Assembly (NCBI GenBank): GCA_026874595.1
Contig: CM049317.1
Span: 44,232,401 to 44,296,400 of the forward strand
Source of the DNA: Sipunculus nudus
Lineage: Eukaryota; Annelida; Sipuncula; Golfingiida; Sipunculidae
Length of the DNA: 64,000 bases
Direction of reading: 5' to 3'
Of the stretch, positions 44,742-57,590 are shown one piece after another. Below the pieces are notes generated by a model. It searched no databases. It was not told where the DNA came from and was given only the letters and a program-made list of their open reading frames with translations. The number at the start of each line of letters is the position of its first letter. Within the stretch, counting starts at the first letter, position 1. Both the position numbers and the translations under genes were made by a program.

Positions 44742-46377
44742 AACTAGAAAACCGACAGGTCAGGAAGGGCCCCGCAAAAGATGCAGTCATTATAAATTGA
44801 AGTACTGTGAATTTGGTGTACTTTGGTAGCATGGGCTGATAGAGTGATATTTGAAAATTAAAGAACCTGTAAAGAACAGCTGACATGTATAAACTGGAAG
44901 AAAAGATATGGTAGGTGAAAATGTTCAAAGCTATCAAAATAATGATATAAAAGAACTGCATGTATTTTTAGTTTCTGTATTTGTGTATTACCTGTGCCAA
45001 TTATTCTTGGTTGAAGTCTTGCCTGGGCTGTCTCAAATATTTTTCCAGTATTTGTATGTTGAATTGGCCTTATTATATGTGAGGCTTGAGTTTGTACATG
45101 AACCTTGTAGTATTAGAGAGAGTCAGCTGCTGGTTAGTTGTGAAAAAATGGTCATTCTCTTGAACTGAGATTCAACTTTTCTTGGGCTTGGGTCTAAAGA
45201 TGAGCTGTGTTAAATTGATTGTGTAGAATGGCTACATATAAATATCAATGTAAATTTGTTGATGGTCACTACAATAGGTCCAAATTCCTTGAGATGTTGG
45301 AAGTGGAGATAGATCTGTCCTTACATGGTCTAAATGAGAGCCACTCTGGTGCGTTGGGCCAGTGTATCCTTTTCTGGGGAATCTTCAAATTGTCTGTACA
45401 AAATATGCTGTGAACATATAATGCCGCTGTACACGAGTGACTCGAAAAAGTTTCATCCATTTCTGGCCGGCTGAAGGAGACACCAGCAACTGAACACCAA
45501 ACTGTGTATTACTTTTTTTTCCTTCTGACCCAAATATCAATAAGCTACTCCCTTAGGGCATGGGTGATACATATTATGTTTGAATCCTATACATCATATG
45601 TTAAGGGAGTTATTATGCAGAAATGAATTTGATTGTTCATCAAATTTTTTGCGAGTTATTGCATTAACATCATTTGAGAATTATCGCCTCTGTCAAGGTC
45701 ATGCATCTTCGAACTTGACCTAGCCCTTCATAACAAACATTACTGGTGCAAGTTCAGTGAGTGTTAGTGAACTTGTTTGTGAGCTATTTGGTTAACATCA
45801 TTTTAGCATTATCACGTCTGTGACCTTGGAAATCCATCAAGGTCACCCATCTTCAATCATGATGTAGCCCAGCAAAAGGTCCATCACTGCCGTGAGTCTG
45901 GGGACCTTATATTAAATACTTTTTACGAGTTATTGTGTTAACAATGTGTGTCCTTTTCCATGCATATTTGCTAAGAGAGCGCAACCTTACTAGGTGTTCA
46001 GTAATGGTTTTTACCGCATAACTTACAGAAAAATGGCTGACTATGACCATATATCATGCCTCATTGTTCTTGACATGAGGACCTGTCCTACTGTTTAGGT
46101 GGAACAAAAAATTATGATTTCTGCCCTGCTGAAAGAGGGACCTAAAATTTAACACCAAACTGTGAATAGCTTTTTTGACCTTTGACCTCCGGACCCCAAA
46201 ATCGATAGGGATCTTCCATAATTGATGGTTAATACATTTTTCAGGTTTGAACTCAATCCGTCAATCCTAACTGGAGTTATCATCCGGAAAAGAATTTGTG
46301 GACGGACGGACGGCAAGACGGACGGACGGACGGACAGACAGACAGACGGACAGGTCGATTACTATAGGGCAGCCCTA
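44742..46377 (+). mobile_element. 1.64-kb insertion within copy 1 of the 1.15-kb repeat
   Basis: Absent from the second copy, where ATGGTCATGGATTAAGCAGG is continuous. The right end has GGACGGACGGACAGACAGAC, GATTACTATAGGGCAGCCC and TAA. The interior has TGACCTTTGACCT (46176-46188), AAGGTCATGCATC and AAGGTCACCCATC. An 86-codon frame at 44908-45168 has no recognised domain. It ends CCCTAA before T, which would fit a Helitron 3' end (CTRR then T), but the left edge lacks TC. Non-autonomous element of uncertain class. Confidence 0.65.
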
Positions 46378-46893
46378 ATAAGCAGGTCTGATGCAAAACT
46401 GACACTCCCCCAGATAAAAAGAAAGCAGGTTGATATATTTCGATAAAGCATTTAGCAAAGAAACCACTTCACCATTGGTTTGTTGCATTGTCTTTCAGCA
46501 AATTAACGCAGATTTTGCTGAAAATTTGTAGCGGGGTAGAGTAAAACTGCATCCGTAACCGATTACATTTTTGGAGGTAATCGGAGTCGCCATGATTCTT
46601 TTCTTAAGTGCCATAATCACAATTCCACAAAGGAATAATTATAAGGGGATATTCCTTTGTCCCCGAGTAGAAGCCGCACATTCGTGTACAGTTGTTCTGC
46701 AACTCGCCTAGTGAACCTGTGTTTCTGAACCATGACAATTTTTTACATGAAACGTGCACGTATGAACGAACGACTGATTAGTAGATTCTGGTGGGGGTTT
46801 CAAAGTCCCCGAGAGATTGAGGACCCTAAGAAGTGCGTGCGAACCCCCCCCCCCCCCCCCCCCCCCCGGGCTTCCTTTTGAAAAAAACTCAAC
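46378..46893 (+). repeat. 1.15-kb dispersed repeat, copy 1, second part
   Basis: GCAGGTCTGATGCAAAACTG, AAAGAAAGCAGGTTGATATA, ATTCCTTTGTCCCCGAGTAG, GTGGGGGTTTCAAAGTCCCC and a long C-run (about 46846-46867), all matched at 63178-63686. Confidence 0.85.
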
Positions 46894-47330
46894 TCCGTAT
46901 TAATTATATAGAAGATATAAGAATAATTATTAACTTCCTTCCATGTTGCTTATTCAAAATACTGCTATACCCAAGCCTATCAGTGTTACAGAATACATGT
47001 ATAGTATTATTATTGCTTCGTACCTCAAATTACAGATATATACCGACTCTAATATTTTAGTAATCTTATTGCTTTTATTAGTATAAATATGATATACTTT
47101 CTATATATGCTTGTATGTTTTAGAGTTCATATAATTATAGTGTTCATATTTTATGCTCTTAGCCATGGTATTACGGATGAATTGTATTGATATTTTTGTT
47201 AATATAGGTTTTATTTGTAAATGATTCAGGGCACAATGGTAAACCAGCTTGCTTTTAGCTGATTGGTTTATAATACACTGTATAAGTATATTGTAAATAA
47301 ATAAGTAAATAAATAAATTGTTATACCTAA
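46894..47330 (+). repeat. Possible LINE 3' tail
   Basis: AT-rich sequence ending CAGGGCACAATGGTAAACC and then TGTAAATAAATAAGTAAATA, a (TAAA)n-type end typical of LINE or SINE 3' termini. No coding part remains. Confidence 0.45.
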
Positions 47331-48550
47331 TTACATGTAATTATAATTGAACATAAAATAATTGAGTTTAATTACAATCATAACACTTGCCATTTAATGC
47401 ATAGAAAACATGCATGCTGCCGTGCCGATACATATGAAATTTCTCAACACGCATTCTGCATTCCGTACATAAGGAATCTTAGCTTTAGGCCTTTTCAGTC
47501 TTTAGCAAAAGCTAAATATATATAGGTATATATGTAAACAAAAACAATCATCGAAATGAATCGAGATGTTAGGGGAGTGGGCATAATGCAATGGACCTGC
47601 TGAACCTGTCAGCGAACACAGTACTGAGCTATGTGAATCAATACTTTCGAGTGAAATTTACACGTTTGAAACTTACATTTCTGGCATTCATACCGTCTCC
47701 GCGGCGCCAGTCCACTGAAACGTGACAGCCTCCTTGGTCTGACGTCATAAATTAGCGGGTGTGGGGGATATTATGACCAGTGAGACTTCCCACAAAGTAC
47801 TTTCACATAAATTTACGCGGCACGTCGCACAATATTGTGTTCTCGATTGTTTCACACACAACTCAAGTATAAAATTTTTTGCACATCCAAGGGCCTTAAT
47901 CTATGCATCATTTGAAAGCTAATTTTCAGTAGAATTAGGATCTGACGTTTTCTGAGCTTTTTAAAACAAGCATAATCGGCATCATGTATTGTGCTCATTT
48001 TATTACACAGACTTAATTTGTAACCTTGTAAGAGTCAAAATTCAAAAGCAGACCCACAGAACTTTAAAATGATACTTAATTTTTGATTGTACAATAAAGA
48101 GTGTTGAAGTATTAAGGGTTTAATATTACACTAGCTGATAAACCCGGTATACCAGGCTTTTTACCGGGGTTCGGGAGATACATTTACTGAGATATTGAAT
48201 GTTGGCTCATTTTTTATTATAATAGATCAAAGAAAATATAGATTTTTAGTGGGATACTCTCGAAATACGACATGTGCAAATATTTTTACTGTTATTTTGT
48301 GGCACTGTGCTCGTGGCAAAAATCATACCCCGGTATGTTTACCTTGAAGACCTGGTCAGTGACGGTTTACATTGCGAACCGGAATGAGACGCGGAGGCAT
48401 ACAGTGTTTTGTTGATATATGACTGGTTTCTATCGTTGGACGTATTAAGAATAGGTTGATGTGAGGAACACATGAAAAATAAATTAAATGTACGTTGCAA
48501 GGAAACTGTTCCTGAAGAAGGAAACAGAAATATGCATACATCGTAAGTAG
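47331..48550. other. Unassigned DNA
   Basis: No repeat or gene recognised. A short, more GC-rich patch lies at about 47690-47770. The 90- and 61-codon minus-strand frames near 48340-48610 overlap each other and a MITE and are not considered genes. Confidence 0.4.
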
Positions 48551-48725
48551 CAGAAGCGGACCAAGCGGGACTCCATGCAGTGGGTCCGTATCCCATTTTC
48601 AGCCACCGCAACCTTTTTTCATCATATCAGACACCACCCAACCCCACCCCACCCCAGCCCTGTTCCTGATTGGGACCTTGAATTAGGTTTTGTCATTAAT
48701 CCTCCTGGGTTGAACTCTCCATTTC
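48551..48725 (+). mobile_element. Third copy of the hAT-like MITE, degenerate
   Basis: AGAAGCGGACCAAGCGGGA, TCAGCCACCGCAACCTTTTT and GGGACCTTGAATTAGGTTTT match 41036-41110 and 41395-41480 on either side of the SINE insertion. This copy shows the empty site without the SINE. Confidence 0.65.
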
Positions 48726-49610
48726 ATAAAGCGAGAAGTGTTTTTCTCTTTTACGGACCACGCACGTGGGTCAAATCCCTCATTGAAAGCAAGTATGAAC
48801 AATAGTCCTTAGTGTTAGAGGTTAAGTGACCACGATGCACGCATTCCGGTGATTGCCGAAGGCACTTCGGCTGTGCTCGAAAAAAAAACCGAAAAAATCA
48901 CTCAAAATTATATGTATATTAAAAATTATTTATTTTCATATCGCCTATGTCACTGCGGGGATAATAACCTTTAAAATGATGTATGGCACAATATTGTACA
49001 CAACGCGGTTTTAGAGAACATTGCGCACAAACGTGAACCGAATTCCTTTTATAAGTATTAGATTTAATCACGAGAACACCATGTATGTGCTACAATGCAA
49101 CTATCAACCCACGGACACGTCTTTTTCAAGTGAAGTCTGAAAATAATTTATGATAAACTACCAAATGAGCTTCGATAAAATTGATAGGGCCTACCCAATG
49201 TTAGTACGGCGTCCATTGAAGAATTAGGCCTAGACCATGTCATATATAGATATAGAATTAGATCCTGGCAAAATTTAGCAGTTAACACGGTCGTTGAAAT
49301 CGGAGAGAAACGTATTTGTGTCCAGTGTAGACTTGTACTTGTAGACTACATGGAAAATGTATTTTTCTAATTGCAGAAAAACTGAAACTGAAAGCACCAC
49401 AAACAAATAAAAAAATAAAATCAAATGTAAAATTTAAATTATTCGTAATATTACATTAAGGGGCACTTTTTTTTGTGATCGCAGAAAAGCGGAAGAAATC
49501 ACGGAAATGGTTATGCTTCGCGGAATCGCTCTTTTCACGTGAATTTTTGGAAAATGTCTCAAAGAACACTTAAATGATAATCGTAATTAATAATTATTTC
49601 ATGTAAATTA
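48726..49610. other. Unassigned DNA
   Basis: Nothing recognised; two short AAAGCGGAAGAAATCACGG-type phrases near 48880 and 49490 may be decayed repeat. Confidence 0.35.
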
Positions 49611-49621
49611 GTGTGTGGTGT

Positions 49622-49670
<49 letters not shown>

Positions 49671-49680
49671 GGAGAGAGAT
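49611..49680. repeat. (GT)n-(GA)n compound microsatellite
   Basis: About 16 GT dinucleotides followed by a GA/GGGA run. Confidence 0.95.
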
Positions 49681-49964
49681 TCTTTGCGAGATATGTGAGG
49701 ATTGGTTAAGGTATATAAATGGTTCCTGTGTGTATGGTGTGGAACACCTTTTAATATGGTTATCGGAGAATTGCCCTTAAAGAAGAAATGTTTATATTTT
49801 ATTATTATTATTGTAATTATTAATTATTATTAATAATTATATTTTTTTACTCTAAGTCATTAATACTGACTATTTATTTGGATAAATTTATATCTTTCAT
49901 AAAACTAAAGTACAAAGATTTCTATGTGAACTGTTCATGAAAATATTTCATTATTATTATCCCC

Positions 49965-50660
49965 TCGCAACGTTGCGAAAGGGATATAGTAACGCTTAGT
50001 TCGTGCGTCCGTCCGTCTGTCCGTCCGAAATTGCCTTGTGGATCAATTTTAATCCAAACCGTTTGGCCAAAACCTTTCATCTCGCATATATGGCTTACCC
50101 ACCCATGGATGAAGAAACCTTTCGATTTTGAGGTCACGGGGTCAAAGGTCACGGCCACAGCACCCACTTCTTGAAAAAGCTTGTGGATCAATTACAAGCC
50201 AAATCTTTTGACGTAAACCTTTCATCTCGCACATATGGCTCACCCACCCATAGATGAAGAAACCTATTGATTTTGAGGTCACGGGGTCAAAGGTCACGGC
50301 CACAGCACCCACTTCTTGAAAAAGCTCGTGGCCCCATTTTAAGCAAAACCGTTTGACCTTAATCTTTCATCTTGCACATATGGCTCACCCACCCATGGAT
50401 GAAGAAACCTTTCGATTTTGAGGTCACAGGGTCAAAGGTCACGGCCACAGCACCCACTTCTTGAAAAAGCTTGTGGACTGATTTTAAGCCAATAGCGGAT
50501 ATATTAACTCCTATGTTTGTACATCCGTCTTCCTGTCTTATTGAGTTTGACGTCAAAGCTCAAGCTGACACACCTCCCCTCCTCATTTTAACACTTGCCT
50601 AATACACCCAATATTATTATGCTTCCATGCGATGGGATGCTTCGCTTTGCGCTGCCCTTG
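49965..50660 (+). repeat. 145-bp tandem repeat with nuclear-receptor-like motifs
   Basis: Starts CCCCTCGCAACGTTGCGAAA GGGATATAG, then GTGCGTCCGTCCGTCTGTCC. Three units of 145 bp follow: CTTGTGGATCAATTTTAATC, CCTTTCATCTCGCA, ATATGGCTCACCCACCCATG, CACAGCACCCACTTCTTG. Each unit has half-sites AGGTCA, GGGTCA (or AGGGTCA) and AGGTCA spaced by 2 and 1 bases (50131-50151, 50276-50296, 50421-50441). It ends near GCTTCGCTTTGCGCTGCCC. Confidence 0.9.
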
Positions 50661-51465
50661 TTATTATATTTTTCATTATTTATTAAAACATTTATATCGT
50701 TTCCATAAAGTTCTGACTGCTAAAATTTAAAATTCATATGCAAAAAAACCGGCAACAATCTTTCTGCCAGTAGCTGCTGATGTCACGGTAATATACTTAC
50801 CCTCTTAATCCAGGTATATATTGTTCTGAAAAATAGGTATCGTAACTAAGGATTTATTGGATTTAAATCACATTTGATCCCAGCTCTACGCCTTGGAAAA
50901 TAGGTCTGACTGAAATTATCTATTTCAGTTTTGCAATCTGCTGCAAAATACATGTATAAAATGACCAGGAATCACTGTAGAATGGTTGATATATTTATAA
51001 TTTTTACAATTACTATTGCACTTGCATTATTTTTCTGTTTAATAGGTGTCATCAAAGGATAAACTAGATCCAAGATCAATATGTTTAGTAAATTCAAGGT
51101 CAATTCGTGCTACTCTTATTAGGAATTCGTTTAATAAAAAAATGTTAAAAATGAATTGGCCCAGAGTAATATAACCCAAAGTGGACCATTAAATGCGTTA
51201 TTTTACAATTATTGGTAAATATTGTAAAGAGAGGGTTGCCTTAATTTTGTTCAAACTTCATCTTTATGATTCACTGCGAAAAACTGGAAAGTTTAGAGTA
51301 AAGTGTGAAGAAATTTCTTTTTACCAAACTCAATTTACAAATCCGCATCGAAACGGATCGGTACGATTCATCCGTAAAAATGCCTACATTTCCCTACAGT
51401 GCCCCGGCGCCAGGTCACCGGATGCATTTTAAATAAATTGTGCATGTGTTTGCAGTTTCAAAAGA
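50661..51465. other. AT-rich unassigned DNA
   Basis: No gene or repeat; the 79-codon frame at 51193 runs into the following MITE. Confidence 0.4.
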
Positions 51466-51936
51466 GGTATCCGCAAGAAAAACGTACGTACTTAAGCTGT
51501 GTTTCCATGTATCCGCAAAAGACGTACGTACGTTCTATAGTGCGCAGTCGGCAGAAACTGTTTCCATAAGTACGTACGTTTTTCTTGCGGATACCCTTTA
51601 ATCTGCCTCTTTTTAAACTGCAAGGACGACAGGCAGGAAGGTCAATATGTCTCATCACACCCGGCGCCGGGGCACTGTTTGGAAATGACGGCATTTTTGC
51701 CATCCGTAAAACGGATGAATCGCTCACCGTTCCGTTTCGATGCTGTCCGTTTTTTGCGGATACGCATGCGGAGCACGTTATAACGGACATATGGAAACAG
51801 TTCATCTCAAAAAAGAGGGATCCGATTTTTGCGTACGAGACGTACGAGATTTACGGATGAATGGAAATACAGCTCTACGGAAACAGTTTTTGCGGATTGC
51901 GCACTATAGAGCGGATACATGGAAACGCAGCTTTAA
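51466..51936. mobile_element. MITE with TTAA ends and a 29-bp perfect internal inverted repeat
   Basis: TIRs: TTAAGCTGTGTTTCCATGTA from 51492, and reading in from 51936 TTAAAGCTGCGTTTCCATGT. TTAA at both edges suggests TTAA target choice (piggyBac-like; inference). A 29-bp perfect inverted repeat at 51466-51494 and 51567-51595 (GGTATCCGCAAGAAAAACGT plus ACGTACTTA) straddles the left edge, so two copies may be nested. The interior repeats ACGTACG and GCGGATAC motifs on both strands. The 115- and 91-codon frames are products of this structure. Confidence 0.8.
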
Positions 51937-52246
51937 GACTGGTGGTGCCACTTACATTATTTTCTACTTATAACGCAAGGGTAAGGGCAAAGAACATTTA
52001 ACTACATTATAAGAGATTCTTAATAGATCTCCTTGCGAACCTGCAATGAGATCATTCTAACCTATATTCTGCCCCTTCAAGGTAGCAGGGCATACCCATA
52101 ACCGCTGACCCTAGAAGCCTGTAACTAAAAATATAGGGAGGTCAGTAAAAGAACTCCTTGGAAAGTGTTGGCGCTACCTGTATTTTTTCTTATTTTTACG
52201 AATATTTTGTTCTATTTTGTTTTTCTATAAAATGACAACAACCATG
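51937..52246 (-). repeat. Inverted family A scraps
   Basis: TGGCGCTACCTGTATTTTTT and the A/T-rich run after it, read on the minus strand, are the end of an A unit and its palindrome (AAAATACAGGTAGCGCCA). A GGTGGTGCCAC fragment lies near 51942. Confidence 0.55.
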
Positions 52247-55200
52247 TTAGTTTCTCAGCTGTGATTACATCTAGTGTCCCAAAACTTTGGTGTGTTTATT
52301 GAACACAAGTGGATCCCCTATAGTAATCTCCCTGTCTGTCCGTCTAGCTGTCTGTCTGTCCAACCGTCCAGCCACACAGATTTGTTTCCAGATGATTACT
52401 TCAGGTTGGATTGACATATCGATTTCAAACTTGACTTACATATGGCCGGCCACTAAAGCAAGAGCCTGTATGATTTTTCGGTCATTAGGTCAAAGGTCAA
52501 AGTCAGGGGATTCACTTATTTAAAAAGATTAATGCTGCATATAAGCCAAGCTTTCATCCAAAACTTTCCATCTTGCGAAATTAGCTGACCGGCCTAAATT
52601 GTGAGAGCATAAGTGAATTAGGGTTCACAAGGTCAAAGTTCAAGGTCACAGGGGCCATCTGTTCACAAATTAGTTTTCAAATGATTACAGTTTGACATAT
52701 TGGTTTCAAATTTAACATATATATGACTCACCACTTAAGTAAGAAACCTGTCGATTTTGGGGTTCAATGGTCAAGGTCACAGGATCAATTTCTTTAAAAA
52801 GATTGTGTATGCATTTCAAGCCACACATTTCATCAACAAGTGACCCGTTGATCATGACACTAAGCCGACTGACATGTTGACAATATGTCCTTGCACAGAC
52901 AACCAATTAAGGTAATGTAGGTGGCATCAATGTTCATGCATATTAGCTTAAGTTCATCAAGACCCATAAGCACAACAAATATGATGACAAACCAACCTGC
53001 CTTTCATGATGAATCTGGCAATTTATGTGTATTTTGCATTATTTCAAGGGTGCTCAAACATACCCCAAAACTCTGAGCATATAGTTCCCTGTGACCCAAT
53101 TTCAGGTTTCTGGGGAGAACTTTTGAGGAACTCTCAGGATGTCAAGTTAGAAGATTCTGAGCCCAAAGGTTATGATCTGTGCCCTACTTTGGTATCAAAT
53201 TTTCAATTATTCTGAGGGGTGCTTATATTTATAAGCCCCATAGCTCAGAAAATATGGGTAACAGAGACCTAAATACACGTTTCCAAGGAGATTTTCATAG
53301 ACCTCCCTGGATTTTAGGTTAGAAGATTCAAGGTCCAATGTTTATGATTTGTGCCCTGCTTTGGTATCAAATTTTTAATTGAGGGTGTTTACAAGCCCAA
53401 TAGCTCAGACAATATTGGTACAGAGACCTAATTCAAGGTTTCCAAAAAGACTTTAATGGACCTCTCTGGATGTAAAGTGAGAAGATTCCAGGTCCAGCGT
53501 TTACGATTTGTGCCCTGTTAACAGATGATGGAATCTTTAAGGTCTCAAAATAGAGAAAAAAGAATCGTAAAAAAATCGAAAAAGTACAGGTTGCGCCACC
53601 AGTCAGAAGAAACTGATGAAACACTCCATGATCAATATCCATGCTAAGAATCATTGTGATCAATGCATTAGTTGTTCAGATACTTGAGCTTTTGTATCAA
53701 ATTTTTTCATTAGTCTGGGGGGTACTTTGGAGCCCCATAGCTTGAAGAATATGGGTAACAGAGACCTAATTCTAGGTTTCCAAGGAGATTTTTCATGGAC
53801 CTCTCTGGATGTAAAGTTAGAAGATTCTAGGTCCAGTGGTTACGATTTGTGCTTTGTTAACGGACAGACGGCGGGATGGCCGGACGGACGACGGACAAAG
53901 AGTGATCGCTATAGCTCAGATGACTTACAGTCAGCTGAGCTAAAAAACCTTCCATGTCCAGAATATTGCTCACCTGCCAATAGGGGAAAATTCTTTTTGA
54001 TTTTTGGGTCATAGCATCAAAGGTCAAGGTCACCGGGCCTATCCATTCACAAATTAGTTTATTGATGATAATTCTGCTTTGGATAGACAGACTGGCTTCA
54101 AACTTGCTTTTAATGACCTACCACTTAAGTGAGAAACATTTTGATTTTCAGGGTCCAGAGATCAAAGATGAAGGCCACATCTTTCAAACAATTGTGGATG
54201 CTCTGTAAATCAAACTTTTCATCCCAAACTTTCCATCTTTCACACATGGCTTACTTGCTGTAGATTTTGTACCTGGTCAGAGGTCAAGGTCACTGGACCC
54301 ACTTTTTTAAAGATCGTTACAATAATGTAAAGCTGCAAGTTCAAGGATGACGAGTTCTCAGATTTTTTGTTCACAAGGTCTGGTTTAGATCACAGGAACA
54401 TCATTCTGAATAATTTCTTTAAAATATCCTGAAAGACAAAATTCATCTGAGCGTCGAGACCCATGGGTCCCTAGTTTCCTTTATTTTGAGACTGCCAAAT
54501 TATATTGATACTATCAGATTCGCAACTTGGGTTTCATCTGTGTCCTGAAACCTTGTGGGTTTATTAGGGCCCAGCTTTAATAAGCGGATGCCTTATATTA
54601 ATCACCCTGTCCGTCAAATTTGTTTACTGATGATAACTCCAGTTTGGATTGACATATTGATTTCAAACTTTACATATATATGGCCCACCTGTGACGGACC
54701 AACTTCTTACAAAAAAAATTCGGATGTATTTTAAGCCAAACCTTTCATCCAAAACTTCCATCTTTCAGACATTGCTCACCTGCCAATAATGGCAAAATTT
54801 ATTATGGATTATATAATTATATAATAATAATATAATTACGGATTTTGGGTCACAAGGTCAAGATCAGAGGGGACATCTATCCACATATTAGTTTCCAGAT
54901 GATAACATCAGTTTGGAATGAAGTATTGGTTTCAAACCTGACTTATGTATGACCCATCACTAATGTTAGAACTCTGTTGATCCCGGGATAATGAGATCAA
55001 AGGTCACAGGACCGACTATTGTGAATGCATTTTATGCCAAAATTTTCACCTCAAACCCTCCACATGTGGTGCACCTGTCAATAGGGAACAGTTTCCTTTT
55101 GACATTGGTGTCACTATAGGTTCAAGGTCAAGGCAACAGGGCCCAATGTGTTTACAAATTAGTTTATGGATAACTCCAGTTTTGGTAGACAGGTTGGCTT

Positions 55201-55290
55201 CAGACTGATTGCAGGACCCATATTCTGAAAAAGCTCATAAACATATCCTTATAGGCACATTCCGCCGAGCGTCGAGACCCATGGGTCCCT
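52247..55290 (+). mobile_element. Family C element(s) with AGGTCA-rich tandem units
   Basis: The left end is TTAGTTTCTCAGCTGTGATT, ACATCTAGTGTCC. A GTCCGTC/GTCTGTC run follows, then units of about 260-290 bp: CACAAATTAGTTTCCAGATG, GATGATAACTCCAGTTTGGA, TTGACATATTGGTTTCAAAC, and GGTCAAAGGTCAAGGTCACAGGG-like text. Right termini GAGCGTCGA plus GACCCATGGGTC plus CCTAG occur at 54458 and 55276, and an inner left-end copy at about 54525, so two elements sit head to tail. The right terminus is the reverse complement of the family A/D left terminus. A complete family A element is nested at 52837-53946. Short AT insert near 54800. Confidence 0.75.
52837..53946 (+). mobile_element. Compact complete family A element nested in family C
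   Basis: The left end is ACAAGTGACCCGTTGATCAT (palindrome mutated), then GACACTAAGCCGACTGACAT and the leader. About 2.5 units follow, anchor near 53588. The right end is CGGACGGACGACGGACAAAG, GATCGCTATAGCTCAGATGA and CAGTCAGCTGAGCTAAAAAA. At about 1.1 kb it is the shortest copy with both ends, and the best reference for family A. Confidence 0.85.
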
Positions 55291-55707
55291 AGAAAAAGCC
55301 ATTAGAATGTGCTTGTTTGTGCATGAACCGGTCACTTCACATGTAAACTTCTGCATCCTACATGGAAATTGGCCTACATTAAGGCTTCACAGTTTCAAGC
55401 GAACTGGACAGTAATTCAAGCAAAATTGTATTTGTATTTCGCAGATACATTTCCTCCTATAAGTTTGTATCAAAATAGTTGGTAAATCGATTGTCATTGA
55501 AGATACATATATTTGTAATAACCGATGAAAATCAGGGGTCATGTGCAACAAGGTCGACTGACATTCTTACCAACCTGGTTCCCAGGCATAACCTGCGGTC
55601 TATGGACCCCAGAAACAAGAATGTTAGTGTGCAAATTCAATATTCACGGAATGCGGATAAAAATTGACTAAATAAATAAGGTGAGATTCTATATGCAGGG
55701 TCCGTTG
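55291..55707. other. Unassigned DNA
   Basis: A 62-codon frame at 55479 has no domain; nothing else recognised. Confidence 0.4.
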
Positions 55708-56069
55708 AGCTGCGTCCACTAGTGCGGATGCGGTGCGTGTGCGGTGCGGATACGTATGCGGATATTATGTGTGTGTGTGTCCATTAGATACGTTTTACAG
55801 TGCGTTTTTAGGTCTTTCGCCCTTATTCACCTCTACAAAATGGCACGCTTCCTCATACTTTTCCGCATGCTTTTCCGTACCCGCGGCTACATGGCCCGGT
55901 TTTCAAAATATGTATCCGTTTCCGCAAACCGCACGCACTCTGCACCGCACCACAAGTGGACACTTCTTGATTCCATGCACATGGAAACAGTTCATCTAAA
56001 AGGAGGGATGCGATTTTTTTGCGTACGAGACGTACGAGATGTGCGGATACATGGAAACACAGCTTTAAC
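55708..56069. mobile_element. Second copy of the TTAA-end MITE, diverged
   Basis: The right end CGGATACATGGAAACACAGC TTTAA and inner ATGGAAACAGTTCATCT, GCGTACGAGACGTACGAGAT match 51790-51936. The left end GAGCTGCGTCCACTAGTGCG is a diverged TIR. The 181-codon plus-strand frame at 55744-56289 spans the MITE and flanking low-complexity DNA; a second frame overlaps it, so it is not a gene. Confidence 0.7.
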
Positions 56070-57440
56070 CTTCAGCAAAAAAGAACTGGAACATGCATTA
56101 TCACGTTTGCATTTGGAGGTAACCTATATCGCAGGGGCGTTAATACAGGATGATGGGGGTGTATATGGGGGCCGGGGGGGGGGGGGGGTAATAATGGTTA
56201 TTATCCCCACTCCCCCTGCTATTCAAAGAATAATATTAACATTTTATAATAATATTTATATATTACAAATGAAACATTTCAATAATTAGAATTATAAACT
56301 TTGGTTCAATTTATGAGTTGACAATAAAAAAGCCTAAACCTGGTTTATGATTAACTTATATTGGAAACATCAAAGTTTATTTTCTAAAATCTTATACCAA
56401 AGTACTTTATTATTTGAAAGTATTTTGCAGATATATTTGAAATTTGACATGCAAACATTAATGTATTAAAGTGTGTAATACATACGCTAAAAGATATATT
56501 TATAGATGTGGATATATTTATTTATATATATATATAAATAGACTCGTGTATATATATATATTATATATATACATATATCCATGTATATATAATATATATA
56601 CACATACATATAATATATATTTATATATATACATATAGATATGTATATATATATTCATATATACACGTATAAATATAATATATATATATATATATATCTG
56701 ATATGCAAATTCATGTATATATAATATATATTTATAAATTTACATATAAATATATGCCATTTTGCCCCTGTGGCTGCCGACCACGAATTTTGGATAAAAA
56801 TTTATTTGATCGGAAGCTAAAAATATCTTTCGGATTTGGTGGGAATGAAATTTCGGATGCGACGGGATTTTAGTCGGAACGACAGAAATGTTTGTTCGGG
56901 TCATATTCGTTTGGACGCATCCGGTGTGAAACCGCCTTAACCCTCGCCCCAGTCACCTTCGATGGTGGAGGTTATGAATGATTACTTGGCTGATTGTATT
57001 GCTTGTCCATGAATAAGTGAATGCTTGACTGAATGGAGGACTGATAAAATAAATTTTGGAACGGACAGCTGTCTGAGCGGATGAATATAGGCTTATAAGA
57101 TATATGGATAACGTGATACGGTACTGAACATACGTAATGTTTCAAAAGTTATAATATAAAAAAAACTGATACAGTAGAACTTAAAAGGCCTATTATTATA
57201 AAATTAACCAGAAAAGTGCCAGTTTTTACGTCTCAGCTTAATGTTTAATAATAGGCCTAATTGACAATTTAAAGTTAACCGCAATTTGTATTTGCAACAT
57301 TCACAAGGACCCTTAATAATTATAAATTATAAATAAAATATCAGAAGTAATACGTCACACATGATTTATCACTTATATATCATATTTATACGTTAAAGGG
57401 GCATAATCAGGAGCAATTTTATGCCTACTCTTCCACACTA
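56070..57440. other. AT-rich DNA with TATA microsatellites
   Basis: A G-run is at 56174-56188. 56515-56755 is an interrupted TATATA/CATATA field. No gene seen. Confidence 0.5.
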
Positions 57441-57502
57441 ACAATTCAGTTTTGCTTTAGACAAAAGTTTACCAGCATAAACATCCTAGCATACAGGCTG
57501 AG

Positions 57503-57590
57503 CTCAGTACCTCGCAGGCGGCGGTTTAGCACCTTGTTATGGCTCTTCGTGTTGGTAAACAAAGTCCACGTGGGTTTTATATACCAAAAG
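57503..57590 (-). promoter_or_regulatory. Candidate minus-strand TATA promoter
   Basis: On the minus strand TATATAAAA (57575-57583) is followed by CCCACGTGG, an E-box, and about 65 bp later GCGAG before GTACTGAG, a weak donor-like site. The patch 57480-57780 is GC-richer than its surroundings and carries a 117-codon minus frame without a known domain. It could serve an upstream exon of DMRT or another gene; this is inference. Confidence 0.25.

Noticed and set aside
55744-56289. 181-codon plus-strand frame, the longest in the window
   Set aside because: Covers a GC-rich MITE copy and a G-run; an overlapping second frame of 88 codons exists and the related MITE at 51492 does not conserve it.
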